Assembly (NCBI GenBank): GCA_004028745.1
Contig: RAZP01000067.1
Span: forward strand, 62,001-126,000
Reading direction: 5' to 3'
From: Prosthecochloris sp.
GTDB taxonomy: Bacteria > Bacteroidota > Chlorobiia > Chlorobiales > Chlorobiaceae
DNA: 64,000 nt
A program made the position numbers and the translations under genes. Under the pieces are notes generated by a model. That model saw nothing but the letters and a program-made list of their open reading frames with translations. It searched no databases and had not been told where the DNA came from. This document shows, piece by piece, positions 49,443 to 58,066 of this stretch. How positions within the stretch are numbered: position 1 is the stretch's first letter; every line of letters starts with the position of its first letter.

Positions 49443-50178
49443 TGAGTTGGAAACCTTACGGCAATCTTGCGGCGGAGATATCGCCGTGCATGGTGTGCGA
49501 CTGTCTTTCAGGCCACTGTATGCTCTTGAGTTTGAGAACATAAAAAACGCACTGCAAAATTCATTAAAACCCGTCTAAACCCGTCAATCCATCAGAACCA
49601 TTTTGAGGGGGCACCTCTATTTATCTATTCCGCACTTCAGTTGCATCGTCGAGCGGATAGAAAGGGGTTGCATCACACCATGTAATGTTACGGGAAAACC
49701 TGCAACATCCCCCGTACACGTCAACAAAAGAGAACATTGCGTTTGACCTGTAAATTCCCCGGCAGAATCCTGCCTTTAGAACCAGGATATCCGCCTAAAC
49801 AAGATTCAACTATTCCATCCGGGATTCAAAGGGGATGGGAATTTCCTTCCGCTGTTAAAAGAGGCTATGACATCAATAGCAACGCCATAACTATATAGTA
49901 ATTATATAATAATAAAACGAAAAAATGGTGTAACATCAAAAAAAGTAGTCCACTCGAGCTTTCCGTCTGCCCGCTTCCTCATCTTCAGCATGTCGATGTT
50001 ATCACACTCTTCAGAACAGGAAAAAGCTGCGGTCTTTCGTCAAACCTCTCGGCTGTATAACAGATTCGAAGCTTTGCGGAGGGTATGATCTTTAAGAAAA
50101 AGGCGTATATTGCTTTTTGCTAAAGGTCTGGATAGTTTTTTCCAATTGTTTACAAAGCAACAGGACAGGAGCACTGCT
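49443..50178. other. Intergenic region upstream of the T6SS operon
   Basis: About 735 bases lie between the divergent tssJ and the small gene at 50179. The T6SS promoter should be here; TTGACG on the minus strand (49582-49587) could be a -35, but no good -10 follows. Direct repeat AACCCGTC occurs twice near 49568-49586. A MITE fragment begins at 49609. The remainder (49680-50170) holds no convincing gene, and there is an AT-rich stretch near 49890-49925. Confidence 0.4.
49609..49673. mobile_element. MITE-like element fragment G (left half only)
   Basis: Begins GGGCACCTCTATTTATC and continues in close similarity to copy C (TTCAGTTGCATCGTCGAGCG against TTCAATTGCTTCGTTGATCG). It stops after GATAGAAAGGGGTT with no right end, so the copy is truncated. 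Confidence 0.65.
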
Positions 50179-50448
50179 ATGAGCTGGGGAATTGAGGACC
50201 AGAAAAAGAGGGAAGATATTTTGTATCTGATGGAGCTGTCTACAAAGAAAATGATGGAAAACCCCAACTATGTCAATGAGGTTAAAAAAAGCTCCAACGG
50301 CTGCTGGATGGATCAGATGTACGGCTTGCAGCGATGTGACATCTGTGATCTTGACGAAAACTGCCCCGGTAAACTTGAAAAATTGTGGCAGGAATATTGC
50401 GAGGCCAACAACATTATCATTGACAAAAACAGCGATGATAATTCCTAA
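50179..50448 (+). CDS. Small cysteine-rich protein of unknown function
   Basis: An 89-residue product from the ATG at 50179 with a CAGGAG ribosome site; an upstream TTG/ATG extension (from 50110) is unlikely. It reads MSWGIEDQKKREDILYLMEL, then STKKMMENPNYVNEVKKSSN and a Cys cluster Cx10Cx2Cx5C (GCWMDQMYGLQRCDICDLDE, then NCPGK) with one further Cys. Such spacing could hold zinc or an Fe-S cluster. It precedes korA on the same strand by 200 bases. No known family comes to mind; a Chlorobi-specific protein is likely. Confidence 0.7.
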   Translation: MSWGIEDQKKREDILYLMELSTKKMMENPNYVNEVKKSSNGCWMDQMYGLQRCDICDLDENCPGKLEKLWQEYCEANNIIIDKNSDDNS

Positions 50449-50499
50449 AAAACTTGCTTGATTTTTTTTTTAGGAGTATATTTTTAGCTTTGCGTTGCT

Positions 50500-50530
50500 G
50501 AAAACCTGAACAACAGGAGGTCAGGTTTTC
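50500..50530 (+). promoter_or_regulatory. Perfect inverted repeat between the Cys-rich gene and korA
   Basis: A 10-base arm GAAAACCTGA (50500-50509) is repeated inverted as TCAGGTTTTC (50521-50530) with an 11-base spacer. No T-run follows, so it is not a standard intrinsic terminator. It could be an operator in front of korA or a weak RNA stem. Confidence 0.35.
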
Positions 50531-50647
50531 AACCCTCCGTTAGTATTCTATCACCATTCGCCAATACCATGCTCTGAAATGAAATGACCACTTCATTGGC
50601 AGAGAGGAGGTTCGCATTTTATTTTTTTACAAGCAATAACACGAACA

Positions 50648-52531
50648 ATGAGTGACATAACAATCTTAAACAACGAGAATATGGTAACATCTAAAACCAG
50701 CGTGTCAGTTCTTTTTGCCGGTGACTCCGGAGACGGCATGCAGCTCACCGGCACACAGTTTGCAAATACGGTAGCTGTTTACGGTTCTGACCTCAATACG
50801 TTCCCGAACTTTCCGTCTGAAATCCGTGCCCCTGCCGGCACCATTGCAGGCGTCTCCGGTTTCCAGCTTCAGTTTGGCAGCAAGGCTGTTTACACTCCGG
50901 GGGCAAAGTTTGATGTCATGGTCGCGATGAACGCAGCGGCCCTGAAAGCAAACCTCAAAAACCTGCATCATGGCGGAATCATTCTTGCCAACACCGATGG
51001 TTTTGACGCGAAAAACCTGAAACTTGCCGGTTACGGAGAAGAAAACAACCCGCTTGAAGATGGCACGGTCAAGGACTATACCGTGTTCGAGATACCGGTT
51101 GTAACACTGACCAGGAAAGCGCTTGCCGAGACTGGCCTGAGCACAAAAAACATCGACCGCTGTAAAAACATGTTTGTGCTGGGCACGCTCTACTGGCTTT
51201 ACAACCTGCCGATCGAAACCACGATCGAAACCCTGAAAACAAAGTTCAAGAAAAAAGCCGATGTTGCCGAAGCCAACATAAAAGCCGTCAAAGCAGGCTA
51301 CAATTTCGGTGACGAAACGGAAATGTTCTCTCAGCATGGCCGCTACGAAGTGGACCCAGCAACACAGAAACCCGGACTTTACCGCCGTGTTACCGGTAAC
51401 GAAGCCTCTGCTCTCGCCCTGACCGCTGCCGCAAAGAAAGCCGGCATCGAGCTGTTCCTCGGCTCATATCCGATCACGCCGGCATCTGAAATTCTGCAGG
51501 AACTCTCCGGCATGCAAAAATGGGGAGTCAAAACATTCCAGGCCGAAGATGAAATCGCCGGGGTTCTCACCAGTATCGGCGCTTCTTACGGTGGCGCTCT
51601 TGCGGCAACCAACACCGCCGGTCCGGGACTTGCGCTAAAATCAGAAGGCCTCGGCCTGGCGGTTATGCTTGAGATCCCGCTTGTCGTTGTCAACGTCCAG
51701 CGCGGCGGTCCTTCTACTGGTCTTCCAACCAAACCTGAGCAGTCAGACCTCTTTATGGCCATGTACGGCCGTCATGGTGACGCCCCACTGCCGGTCATTG
51801 CAGCCACCTCTCCTGTAGACTGTTTCTATGCCACGTATGAAGCGGCAAAAATCGCCGTTGAATATATGACTCCGGTCATCTGCCTTACAGACGGCTACCT
51901 TGGCCTGAGTTCCGAACCGATGCTGATACCGGCTCCGGAGGATCTTGCCGACATCACACCGAAATATGCCAAGGAAAGAAAACCGGAAGATCCTCCGTAT
52001 CTGCCGTACAAACGTGACGAAAAAGGCGTCAGGGAATGGGCGATACCGGGAACGAAAGGTCTCGAACACCGTATCGGCGGACTTGAAAAATCGCATGAAA
52101 TCGGTTCTGTCTCTCACGTTCCGGAAAACCATGAGCTGATGACAAAGCTTCGTGCCGAAAAGATCGAACGAGTCATCGATCTGGTACCCAATCAGACCAT
52201 CGACAACGGTGCCGAGGAAGGCGATCTTCTGGTTCTTGGCTGGGGCTCGACCTACGGTGCGATCAAAATCGCAGTCGAACAGGTACTCGAAGGCGGCTGC
52301 TGCGTTTCACATGCGCATATTCGCTACCTGAATCCGCTCCCGAAAAACCTCGGAGAAATTCTCGGGAAGTTCAAGAAGGTTCTCATCCCGGAAAACAACA
52401 ACGGCCAACTCATCCACATCATCAGGGACAAGTACCAGATCGAACCGATCGGGTTCAGCAAGGTACAGGGGCTCCCGTTCAACGAGATGGAAATCGAAGA
52501 AAAAATCACAGATATCTTAAAGGAGCTTTAA
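50648..52531 (+). CDS. korA: 2-oxoglutarate:ferredoxin oxidoreductase, alpha subunit
   Basis: A 627-residue fusion of gamma and alpha domains. The gamma part has VSVLFAGDSGDGMQLTGTQF, then NTFPNFPSEIRAPAGTIAGV. The alpha part (about 245-480) has FLGSYPITPASEILQELSGM, FQAEDEIAGVLTSIGASYGG and NTAGPGLALKSEGLGLAVML, the 2-oxoacid oxidoreductase hallmarks. With KorB it carries out reductive carboxylation of succinyl-CoA to 2-oxoglutarate in the reverse TCA cycle of green sulfur bacteria. The start is the ATG at 50648; an ATG 11 codons further in is possible. KorB follows by three bases. Pyruvate-specific PFOR would be a single long protein, so a 2-oxoglutarate role is preferred. Confidence 0.93.
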   Translation: MSDITILNNENMVTSKTSVSVLFAGDSGDGMQLTGTQFANTVAVYGSDLNTFPNFPSEIRAPAGTIAGVSGFQLQFGSKAVYTPGAKFDVMVAMNAAALKANLKNLHHGGIILANTDGFDAKNLKLAGYGEENNPLEDGTVKDYTVFEIPVVTLTRKALAETGLSTKNIDRCKNMFVLGTLYWLYNLPIETTIETLKTKFKKKADVAEANIKAVKAGYNFGDETEMFSQHGRYEVDPATQKPGLYRRVTGNEASALALTAAAKKAGIELFLGSYPITPASEILQELSGMQKWGVKTFQAEDEIAGVLTSIGASYGGALAATNTAGPGLALKSEGLGLAVMLEIPLVVVNVQRGGPSTGLPTKPEQSDLFMAMYGRHGDAPLPVIAATSPVDCFYATYEAAKIAVEYMTPVICLTDGYLGLSSEPMLIPAPEDLADITPKYAKERKPEDPPYLPYKRDEKGVREWAIPGTKGLEHRIGGLEKSHEIGSVSHVPENHELMTKLRAEKIERVIDLVPNQTIDNGAEEGDLLVLGWGSTYGAIKIAVEQVLEGGCCVSHAHIRYLNPLPKNLGEILGKFKKVLIPENNNGQLIHIIRDKYQIEPIGFSKVQGLPFNEMEIEEKITDILKEL

Positions 52532-52534
52532 ATC

Positions 52535-53563
52535 ATGACCGATACAAAAAAACAGATAACGGCTCAGGATTTCACGTCGAGCCAGGAAGTCAAATGGTGT
52601 CCGGGCTGCGGCGACCATGCTGCGCTTCAGCAGCTGAAAAACGCCATGGCGGATCTTGAACTCAATACTGAAGAGGTTGTTTTTGTCTCCGGAATCGGCT
52701 GCTCTTCACGACTGCCGTACTATGTTGCAACCTATGGTGTTCACGGCATTCACGGCAGGGCGATGGCAATCGGATCGGGTCTGAAAGCCGCACGGCCTGA
52801 CCTGAGCGTCTGGATAGCTACCGGTGACGGCGATGCGCTCTCTATCGGCGGCAATCACTATATCCATACGATCAGAAGAAACCTCGACATGAATGTCATA
52901 CTGTTCAACAACGAGATCTACGGTCTCACCAAGGGACAGTATTCTCCCACATCAAAGGTCGGGCTGAAAACCGTCACCTCTCCCAACGGAGTAGTTGACT
53001 ACCCGATGAACACCCTTGCTCTGACGCTTGGATCCGGCGGAACCTTCGTGGCAAGAGTCCTGGACAGGGATGGTAAATTCATGCGCGAAGTCTTCAAACG
53101 TGCCGCAAAACACAACGGAACCTCAGTTGTCGAGATCTACCAGAACTGCCCGATCTATAACGATGGTGCTTTTGCTGTCTTTACCGACCGTGACAGAAAA
53201 GCTGATACGACCGTCTACCTCGAACAGGGCAAACCGCTTGTGTTCGGCAAAGACAGTAACAAGGGAATCAAGCTTGACGGCTTCACACCGCTTGTCGTTG
53301 ACCTCACCGACTCATCGGTATCCAAAGACGATCTCTGGATTCACGACGAGAAAGACAAGCTGAAAGCAAATATTCTCGCTGACTTCTTTGATGATCCTGA
53401 CACCAAGGAGGACTATCTTCCAAGGCCGATAGGCATCTTTTATGTCGAGGACCGCTTCACTTATGAAGAGGCTCTCGATGCACAGATCGCACACGCACAG
53501 TCTGGCGGCGAAGGTACCCTCGAGGAACTTCTCACAGGCCCAAGCACCTGGACGATCAAGTAA
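52535..53563 (+). CDS. korB: 2-oxoglutarate:ferredoxin oxidoreductase, beta subunit
   Basis: A 342-residue TPP-binding subunit. The Cys pair is in WCPGCGDHAALQQLKNAMAD. The TPP motif is ATGDGDALSIGGNHYIHTIR with NVILFNNEIYGLTKGQYSPT. It follows korA after three bases and is coupled. An intrinsic terminator is just downstream. Together the pair transfers electrons from ferredoxin to fix CO2. Confidence 0.95.
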   Translation: MTDTKKQITAQDFTSSQEVKWCPGCGDHAALQQLKNAMADLELNTEEVVFVSGIGCSSRLPYYVATYGVHGIHGRAMAIGSGLKAARPDLSVWIATGDGDALSIGGNHYIHTIRRNLDMNVILFNNEIYGLTKGQYSPTSKVGLKTVTSPNGVVDYPMNTLALTLGSGGTFVARVLDRDGKFMREVFKRAAKHNGTSVVEIYQNCPIYNDGAFAVFTDRDRKADTTVYLEQGKPLVFGKDSNKGIKLDGFTPLVVDLTDSSVSKDDLWIHDEKDKLKANILADFFDDPDTKEDYLPRPIGIFYVEDRFTYEEALDAQIAHAQSGGEGTLEELLTGPSTWTIK

Positions 53564-53580
53564 TGATCTGTGATCAGGAC

Positions 53581-53622
53581 AAAAAGCAAAAAGCCGGCTT
53601 CGAGCTGGCTTTTTGCTTTATT
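53581..53622. terminator. Intrinsic terminator after korAB
   Basis: A long stem AAAGCAAAAAGCCGGC against GCTGGCTTTTTGCTTT around TTCGA, with one G-T wobble, is followed by TTATTTTATTT. It ends korAB and could also slow transcripts from the accA side. Confidence 0.8.
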
Positions 53623-53772
53623 TTATTTAATAGCCCAGAAAAACTCACTTATTTTGCCTACTGCCTACTGAAGACTGTCACCAACACTCTTCGATGCACT
53701 GACGTGAACGTCCTGCATTACCTGCCCTTCTTTGACTTTTGAATTTTACCTTTTACCTTTTGAATTTTGAAT

Positions 53773-54786
53773 TTACCCCTGCCCTTCCTCATTCCATACT
53801 CCCATTTTCGCAAACTTGTCTATTCTTTCATTGACAAGGTCATCAGGGTTTTTCCCGAGAAGCTGACGCAACTCTTCAATAAGCACCGATTTTAATGTGG
53901 CAGCCATTTTTTCAGGTTCATGGTGCGCCCCACCAAGCGGTTCGGGAATAATCCTGTCAATAATCCCCTGTGCAAGAAGATCTTCACCGGTCAGCTTCAA
54001 TGCTTCAGCTGCCTGCTCTTTGAACTTCCAGCTTCTCCAGAGAATGGAAGAGCAGCTTTCAGGCGATATAACCGAATACCAAGCATTCTCAGCCATCAGG
54101 ATCCGGTCGCCCACACCTATGCCTATAGCCCCTCCGCTTGCCCCTTCCCCTATGATGACACAGATAACCGGCACGCGAAGTCCGGTCATTTCGAAAAGAT
54201 TGCGTGCGATAGCCTCGGCTTGGCCCATTTCCTCTGCTTCGATGCCAGGGTATGCGCCGGGAGTATCGATCAGGGTAACAACCGGCTTGTTGAATTTTTC
54301 TGCAAGCTTCATCAGTCGCAGGGCCTTGCGGTATCCTTCCGGCTGGGCCATACCGAAGTTCCTGTAGAGGTTTGACTTTGTATCCCTGCCTTTCTGGTGC
54401 CCGATAACCATAATGGTCTGTGTGAAATCAGACGCCTGATCTTCAATTCTGGCAAAACCACCGACAATAGCCTTATCGTCCCGATAATGCCGGTCACCCG
54501 CAAGCTCCACAAAGTCCTGCATCATCATATAGATGTAATCCAGGGTATAGGGACGCTCCGGATGGCGGGCAAGCTGAACTTTCTGCCATCTGGTAAGGTT
54601 CTGATAAATCGATTGTCTGAGCGCGTCAACTTTTGACTCCAGAACCTCTATCTCGCGGCTTAACCCTTCTGTTTCAGCAAGATTATGCTCACCTGAGCTT
54701 TTTTTCAAACAAACTCGCATCTCGTGAAGCTTTTCCTCAAGCTCGAACAGCGGCTTCTCAAAATCAAGAACTACTTTTGTTGCCAT
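53773..54786 (-). CDS. accA: Acetyl-CoA carboxylase carboxyltransferase subunit alpha
   Basis: A 337-residue protein from the ATG at 54786 (MATKVVLDFEKPLFELEEKL); an ATG at 54804 adds six residues. It has VIGHQKGRDTKSNLYRNFGM, VTLIDTPGAYPGIEAEEMGQ and IIGEGASGGAIGIGVGDRIL, the crotonase-like carboxyltransferase core. AccA with AccD transfers the carboxyl from biotin to acetyl-CoA in fatty-acid synthesis. The HU terminator lies about 25-60 bases upstream, so expression may need its own start or read-through. No AccD is in the window. Confidence 0.96.
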   Translation of the reverse strand: MATKVVLDFEKPLFELEEKLHEMRVCLKKSSGEHNLAETEGLSREIEVLESKVDALRQSIYQNLTRWQKVQLARHPERPYTLDYIYMMMQDFVELAGDRHYRDDKAIVGGFARIEDQASDFTQTIMVIGHQKGRDTKSNLYRNFGMAQPEGYRKALRLMKLAEKFNKPVVTLIDTPGAYPGIEAEEMGQAEAIARNLFEMTGLRVPVICVIIGEGASGGAIGIGVGDRILMAENAWYSVISPESCSSILWRSWKFKEQAAEALKLTGEDLLAQGIIDRIIPEPLGGAHHEPEKMAATLKSVLIEELRQLLGKNPDDLVNERIDKFAKMGVWNEEGQG

Positions 54787-54811
54787 AGGATCAGTCAGAT
54801 GCATTTTTTAT

Positions 54812-54845
54812 AAAAAAAGCCCATCGAGCATTTGCCGGATGGACT
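54812..54845 (-). terminator. Intrinsic terminator after the HU gene
   Basis: Minus-strand stem AGTCCATC/GATGGGCT (54838-54845 with 54818-54825), including one wobble pair, is followed by a seven-base T-run at 54812-54818. It lies between the HU gene and accA. Confidence 0.6.
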
Positions 54846-54889
54846 CAAAAAGCTGAAAAAAGAAAGGATTCATGGAAAAAGGAGCTCTC

Positions 54890-55162
54890 TCAGGCCAACT
54901 CTTCTCTCAATGCCTTGCCAGGCTTGAATTTCACAACCTTCCTTGCTGCAATAGTGATTGTCTCACCTGTCTGGGGGTTCCGGCCCTGTCGTGCCGCTCT
55001 TTCGCCTGTGGAAAAAGTTCCGAAACCTACAAGCGTGATATCATCACCGGCTTTCAGACCAGCTGTAACAACATTTACAAAGGCGTTAACAGCCCTTTCG
55101 GCGTCCGCTTTGGTTAAACCAGCCTGGGATGCAATCTTTTCAACTAACTCGGCTTTAGACAT
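54890..55162 (-). CDS. HU-type DNA-binding protein
   Basis: A 90-residue nucleoid protein from the ATG at 55162 (MSKAELVEKIASQAGLTKAD). It has the HU core ITLVGFGTFSTGERAARQGR, then NPQTGETITIAARKVVKFKP and GKALREELA. It bends and compacts DNA as a dimer. An in-frame start further up at 55189 would add a Gln/Lys-rich extension without family support. It ends in a terminator before accA. Confidence 0.95.
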   Translation of the reverse strand: MSKAELVEKIASQAGLTKADAERAVNAFVNVVTAGLKAGDDITLVGFGTFSTGERAARQGRNPQTGETITIAARKVVKFKPGKALREELA

Positions 55163-55383
55163 AGGATATTTTTTTTGTTGTTGGAGCAATAACCACCGGA
55201 TTAACTGTAAACTACATTGAAATTAATTTAACCAGTCTGTTACAAACTTGCAATGGGTTTTTCTACCTGAGCTTGGAACACCTGTTTTCACTGATTGTTA
55301 ATCACATTGCGCTGTATTATATTAAACTCTTTGCCGAACAACAAGCCGTCAGGCACAGAAAATTCGTTTACTTTTTGCTCCAT

Positions 55384-55950
55384 ATGACGTCAATAAACAA
55401 TATATCAAAAGGCTCCATTATCCGTTTCAGAGGTGAGCCTCATCGCATTGAAAGCCTGGTTCACCGGACCCCCGGCAATCTGAGGGCGTTTTACCAGGCA
55501 GGAATGAAAAATCTCAACACAGGACGCAATGTCGAATACCGTTTCAGCGCCAGCGAATCCGTCGATGTTATTGTTACCGAAAGAAAACAGTACCAGTATC
55601 TGTACCGCGATGGAGAGGACTTCGTTATGATGGATTCCGAGACTTTCGACCAGATTAATATTGCAAAAGAAACCATTGGCAATCCTGCATGTTTTATAAC
55701 AGAAGGCTTGCTTGTTGACATCGTCTTTGCAGACGACGGTTCAATCCTCGAAGCCGAGCTGCCTATATTCGTGGAGTTGGAAATTACTGAAACAAGTCCC
55801 GCAACAAAAGACGATCGGGCCACAAGCGGGACAAAACCGGCAATTGTTGAAACCGGTGCGGAAGTCAACGTCCCGATGTTTATCCAGACAGGCAGTGTTA
55901 TCCGTGTCGATACACGTAGCGGCGAGTACATGGAAAGGATTAAAAAATAA
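55384..55950 (+). CDS. efp: Elongation factor P
   Basis: A 188-residue EF-P from the ATG at 55384 (MTSINNISKGSIIRFRGEPH); the upstream extension is not homologous. It relieves ribosome stalling at polyproline. The domain I tip reads TPGNLRAF, so the residue aligned with the usual modified Lys or Arg is Asn at about 32. Domains II and III follow (RATSGTKPAIVETGAEVNVP). It precedes accB by 47 bases and may be co-transcribed. Confidence 0.95.
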   Translation: MTSINNISKGSIIRFRGEPHRIESLVHRTPGNLRAFYQAGMKNLNTGRNVEYRFSASESVDVIVTERKQYQYLYRDGEDFVMMDSETFDQINIAKETIGNPACFITEGLLVDIVFADDGSILEAELPIFVELEITETSPATKDDRATSGTKPAIVETGAEVNVPMFIQTGSVIRVDTRSGEYMERIKK

Positions 55951-55997
55951 TCGCCCCGGTGACAATCCGGTGCCGCATCAAACCTAAAGATGACATT

Positions 55998-56471
55998 ATG
56001 AATCTTAAAGAAATCCAGCAGCTGATCGATATCATTAACAAGTCCGATCTCGATGAAGCTACTATTGAAGAAGGCGACTTTAAAATCACTCTTAAGCGAT
56101 CATCCGCAAAACCTGCGTCTGAAAATAGCCAGCAGCCTGCGGTACAGCCGGTTCCGCAGGCTCCCCCCCCACAGCCCCTCGCGGTACAATCCCCGGGAGA
56201 AAACTCTGAACCATCAAAACCGGCAGCCGATGGATTGATCGAGATCCGCTCACCCATCGTAGGGACTTTTTACCGTGCGTCGTCTCCTGAGGCTGACCCA
56301 TTTGTCAATGTGCACGACCGCGTTGAAAATGGACAGATCCTTTGCATTATAGAAGCAATGAAGCTCATGAATGAAATCGAGTCGGATTTTTCCGGAACCA
56401 TTGTCGAAATCCTGGCTGAAAACGGCCAGCCCGTCGAATATGACCAGGTGCTGTTTCTAGTCAAACCATAA
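55998..56471 (+). CDS. accB: Biotin carboxyl carrier protein of acetyl-CoA carboxylase
   Basis: A 157-residue BCCP from the ATG at 55998 (MNLKEIQQLIDIINKSDLDE). A Pro/Gln-rich linker (about 40-75) leads to the biotinyl domain with EAMKLMNE, biotin Lys at about 122. It carries carboxybiotin between AccC and AccA/D. It sits between efp and accC; the accC start is about 127 bases on. Confidence 0.95.
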   Translation: MNLKEIQQLIDIINKSDLDEATIEEGDFKITLKRSSAKPASENSQQPAVQPVPQAPPPQPLAVQSPGENSEPSKPAADGLIEIRSPIVGTFYRASSPEADPFVNVHDRVENGQILCIIEAMKLMNEIESDFSGTIVEILAENGQPVEYDQVLFLVKP

Positions 56472-56598
56472 TACAACCCAAGTTGAGTGCTTGAAATTGT
56501 CCTGAGAAATAGTGACAAGAGATGAGAGAAGCTTCTGTATTCTCTTGTTACGGGACGCTTGAACAATCACTCAATTCAGGTATAAATAAAACAGAACG

Positions 56599-57942
56599 TT
56601 GTTTAAAAAAATACTTATTGCAAACCGCGGTGAAATTGCGTTGCGTGTCATGCAAACCTGCCGTGAGCTGGGCATCAATACTGTTGGAGTGTATTCAACA
56701 GCCGACAGGGATTCACTTCATGTCAGATATGCCGATGAGGCTGTATGCATCGGCCCTCCCCTTGGAAAAGACAGCTACCTTAATATTCCCCGCATTATAG
56801 CGGCAGCGGAAATAACCAACGCTGATGCGATTCATCCAGGCTATGGCTTTTTAGCAGAAAACGCCGATTTTGCGGAAGTGTGCAGTTCCTCCGGGATCAA
56901 GTTTATCGGACCGCAGGCTGAAATGATCCGTAAAATGGGTGACAAAAACACTGCAAGGGAAACAGTCATTGCTGCGGGAGTACCGGTTGTCCCGGGAAGC
57001 GAGGGTTTGATATCCGATGTAAAAGATGCTCAGGTGACTGCTGAAAAAATAGGGTTCCCCATCATCATCAAACCTACGGCCGGAGGCGGAGGAAAAGGCA
57101 TGAGGGTGGTAAACGAAGCCGGGCAGTTGGAAAAGGCACTTGCAACGGCTCAAAACGAAGCACAACAAGCGTTCGGCAACAGCGGCGTTTATTTTGAAAA
57201 GTTTATTGAAACCCCCCGTCATGTAGAGATACAGGTTCTTTCCGATCAGCATGGCAATACCATGCACCTTGGTGAGCGCGATTGCACCATACAGCGACGC
57301 CATCAGAAGCTCATTGAGGAAACGCCCTCACCGGTTGTCAATGAAGAACTCCGGACAAGAATGGGTGATGCCGCAGTGGCCGCTGCTGCTGCAATTAACT
57401 ATGAAGGCGCCGGCACCATCGAGTTCCTGCTTGACAAAAACGGTGATTTTTACTTCATGGAAATGAATACCCGTATTCAGGTTGAACATCCCGTTACCGA
57501 AGAACGGTACAGTGTCGATCTGGTTAAAGAGCAGATTCTTGTCGCCGCTGGTGAAACCATTGCGGGGTACGTATTCTCACCGAAAGGGCATGCTATCGAA
57601 TGCCGTATCAACGCTGAGGACCCGGCGCACAGCTTCCGCCCCTCTCCCGGAGAGCTGCAGGTGTTTCACACCCCAGGCGGCTATGGCGTCCGCGTTGACT
57701 CCCATGGTTACGCCAGCTACAGAGTTCCTCCCAACTATGATTCGCTGATAGCGAAGCTCGTCGTCCATGCAGATACAAGAGAAGAAGCAATTGAAAGAAT
57801 GCTGCGCGCGCTGGACGAATTTATCGTGGCCGGCATTAAAACAACCATCCCGTTCCACAAAAAGCTTCTCGAGACGGAAGAGTTCAAGAAAGGTAAATAT
57901 GATACCGGGTTTCTCGACAACTCGGGATTTACGGTTTCGTAA
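56599..57942 (+). CDS. accC: Biotin carboxylase subunit of acetyl-CoA carboxylase
   Basis: A 447-residue ATP-grasp enzyme that carboxylates BCCP biotin. It starts at a TTG (MFKKILIANRGEIALRVMQT); the start is fixed by homology because no ATG fits. It contains PTAGGGGKGMRVV, EFLLDKNGDFYFMEMNTRIQ and VEHPVTEERYSVDLVKEQIL. It converges with rpoC across a bidirectional terminator. Confidence 0.97.
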   Translation: MFKKILIANRGEIALRVMQTCRELGINTVGVYSTADRDSLHVRYADEAVCIGPPLGKDSYLNIPRIIAAAEITNADAIHPGYGFLAENADFAEVCSSSGIKFIGPQAEMIRKMGDKNTARETVIAAGVPVVPGSEGLISDVKDAQVTAEKIGFPIIIKPTAGGGGKGMRVVNEAGQLEKALATAQNEAQQAFGNSGVYFEKFIETPRHVEIQVLSDQHGNTMHLGERDCTIQRRHQKLIEETPSPVVNEELRTRMGDAAVAAAAAINYEGAGTIEFLLDKNGDFYFMEMNTRIQVEHPVTEERYSVDLVKEQILVAAGETIAGYVFSPKGHAIECRINAEDPAHSFRPSPGELQVFHTPGGYGVRVDSHGYASYRVPPNYDSLIAKLVVHADTREEAIERMLRALDEFIVAGIKTTIPFHKKLLETEEFKKGKYDTGFLDNSGFTVS

Positions 57943-58015
57943 GCCGACCTGCTGTGCCCTTATGATGTAAGGAAAATATAGGTACTCTGTGGGTCGTATA
58001 AGTCCTCTGGGGCCT

Positions 58016-58056
58016 AAAAAAAGAGAGAGACGGTTTCGGGGCCGTCTCTCTTTTTT
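58016..58056. terminator. Bidirectional intrinsic terminator between accC and rpoC
   Basis: A perfect 10-bp stem AGAGAGACGG/CCGTCTCTCT (58024-58033 with 58042-58051) has an eight-base loop, with an A-run before and a T-run after, so it works for both convergent genes. Confidence 0.85.
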
Positions 58057-58066
58057 ACTGATCAGC

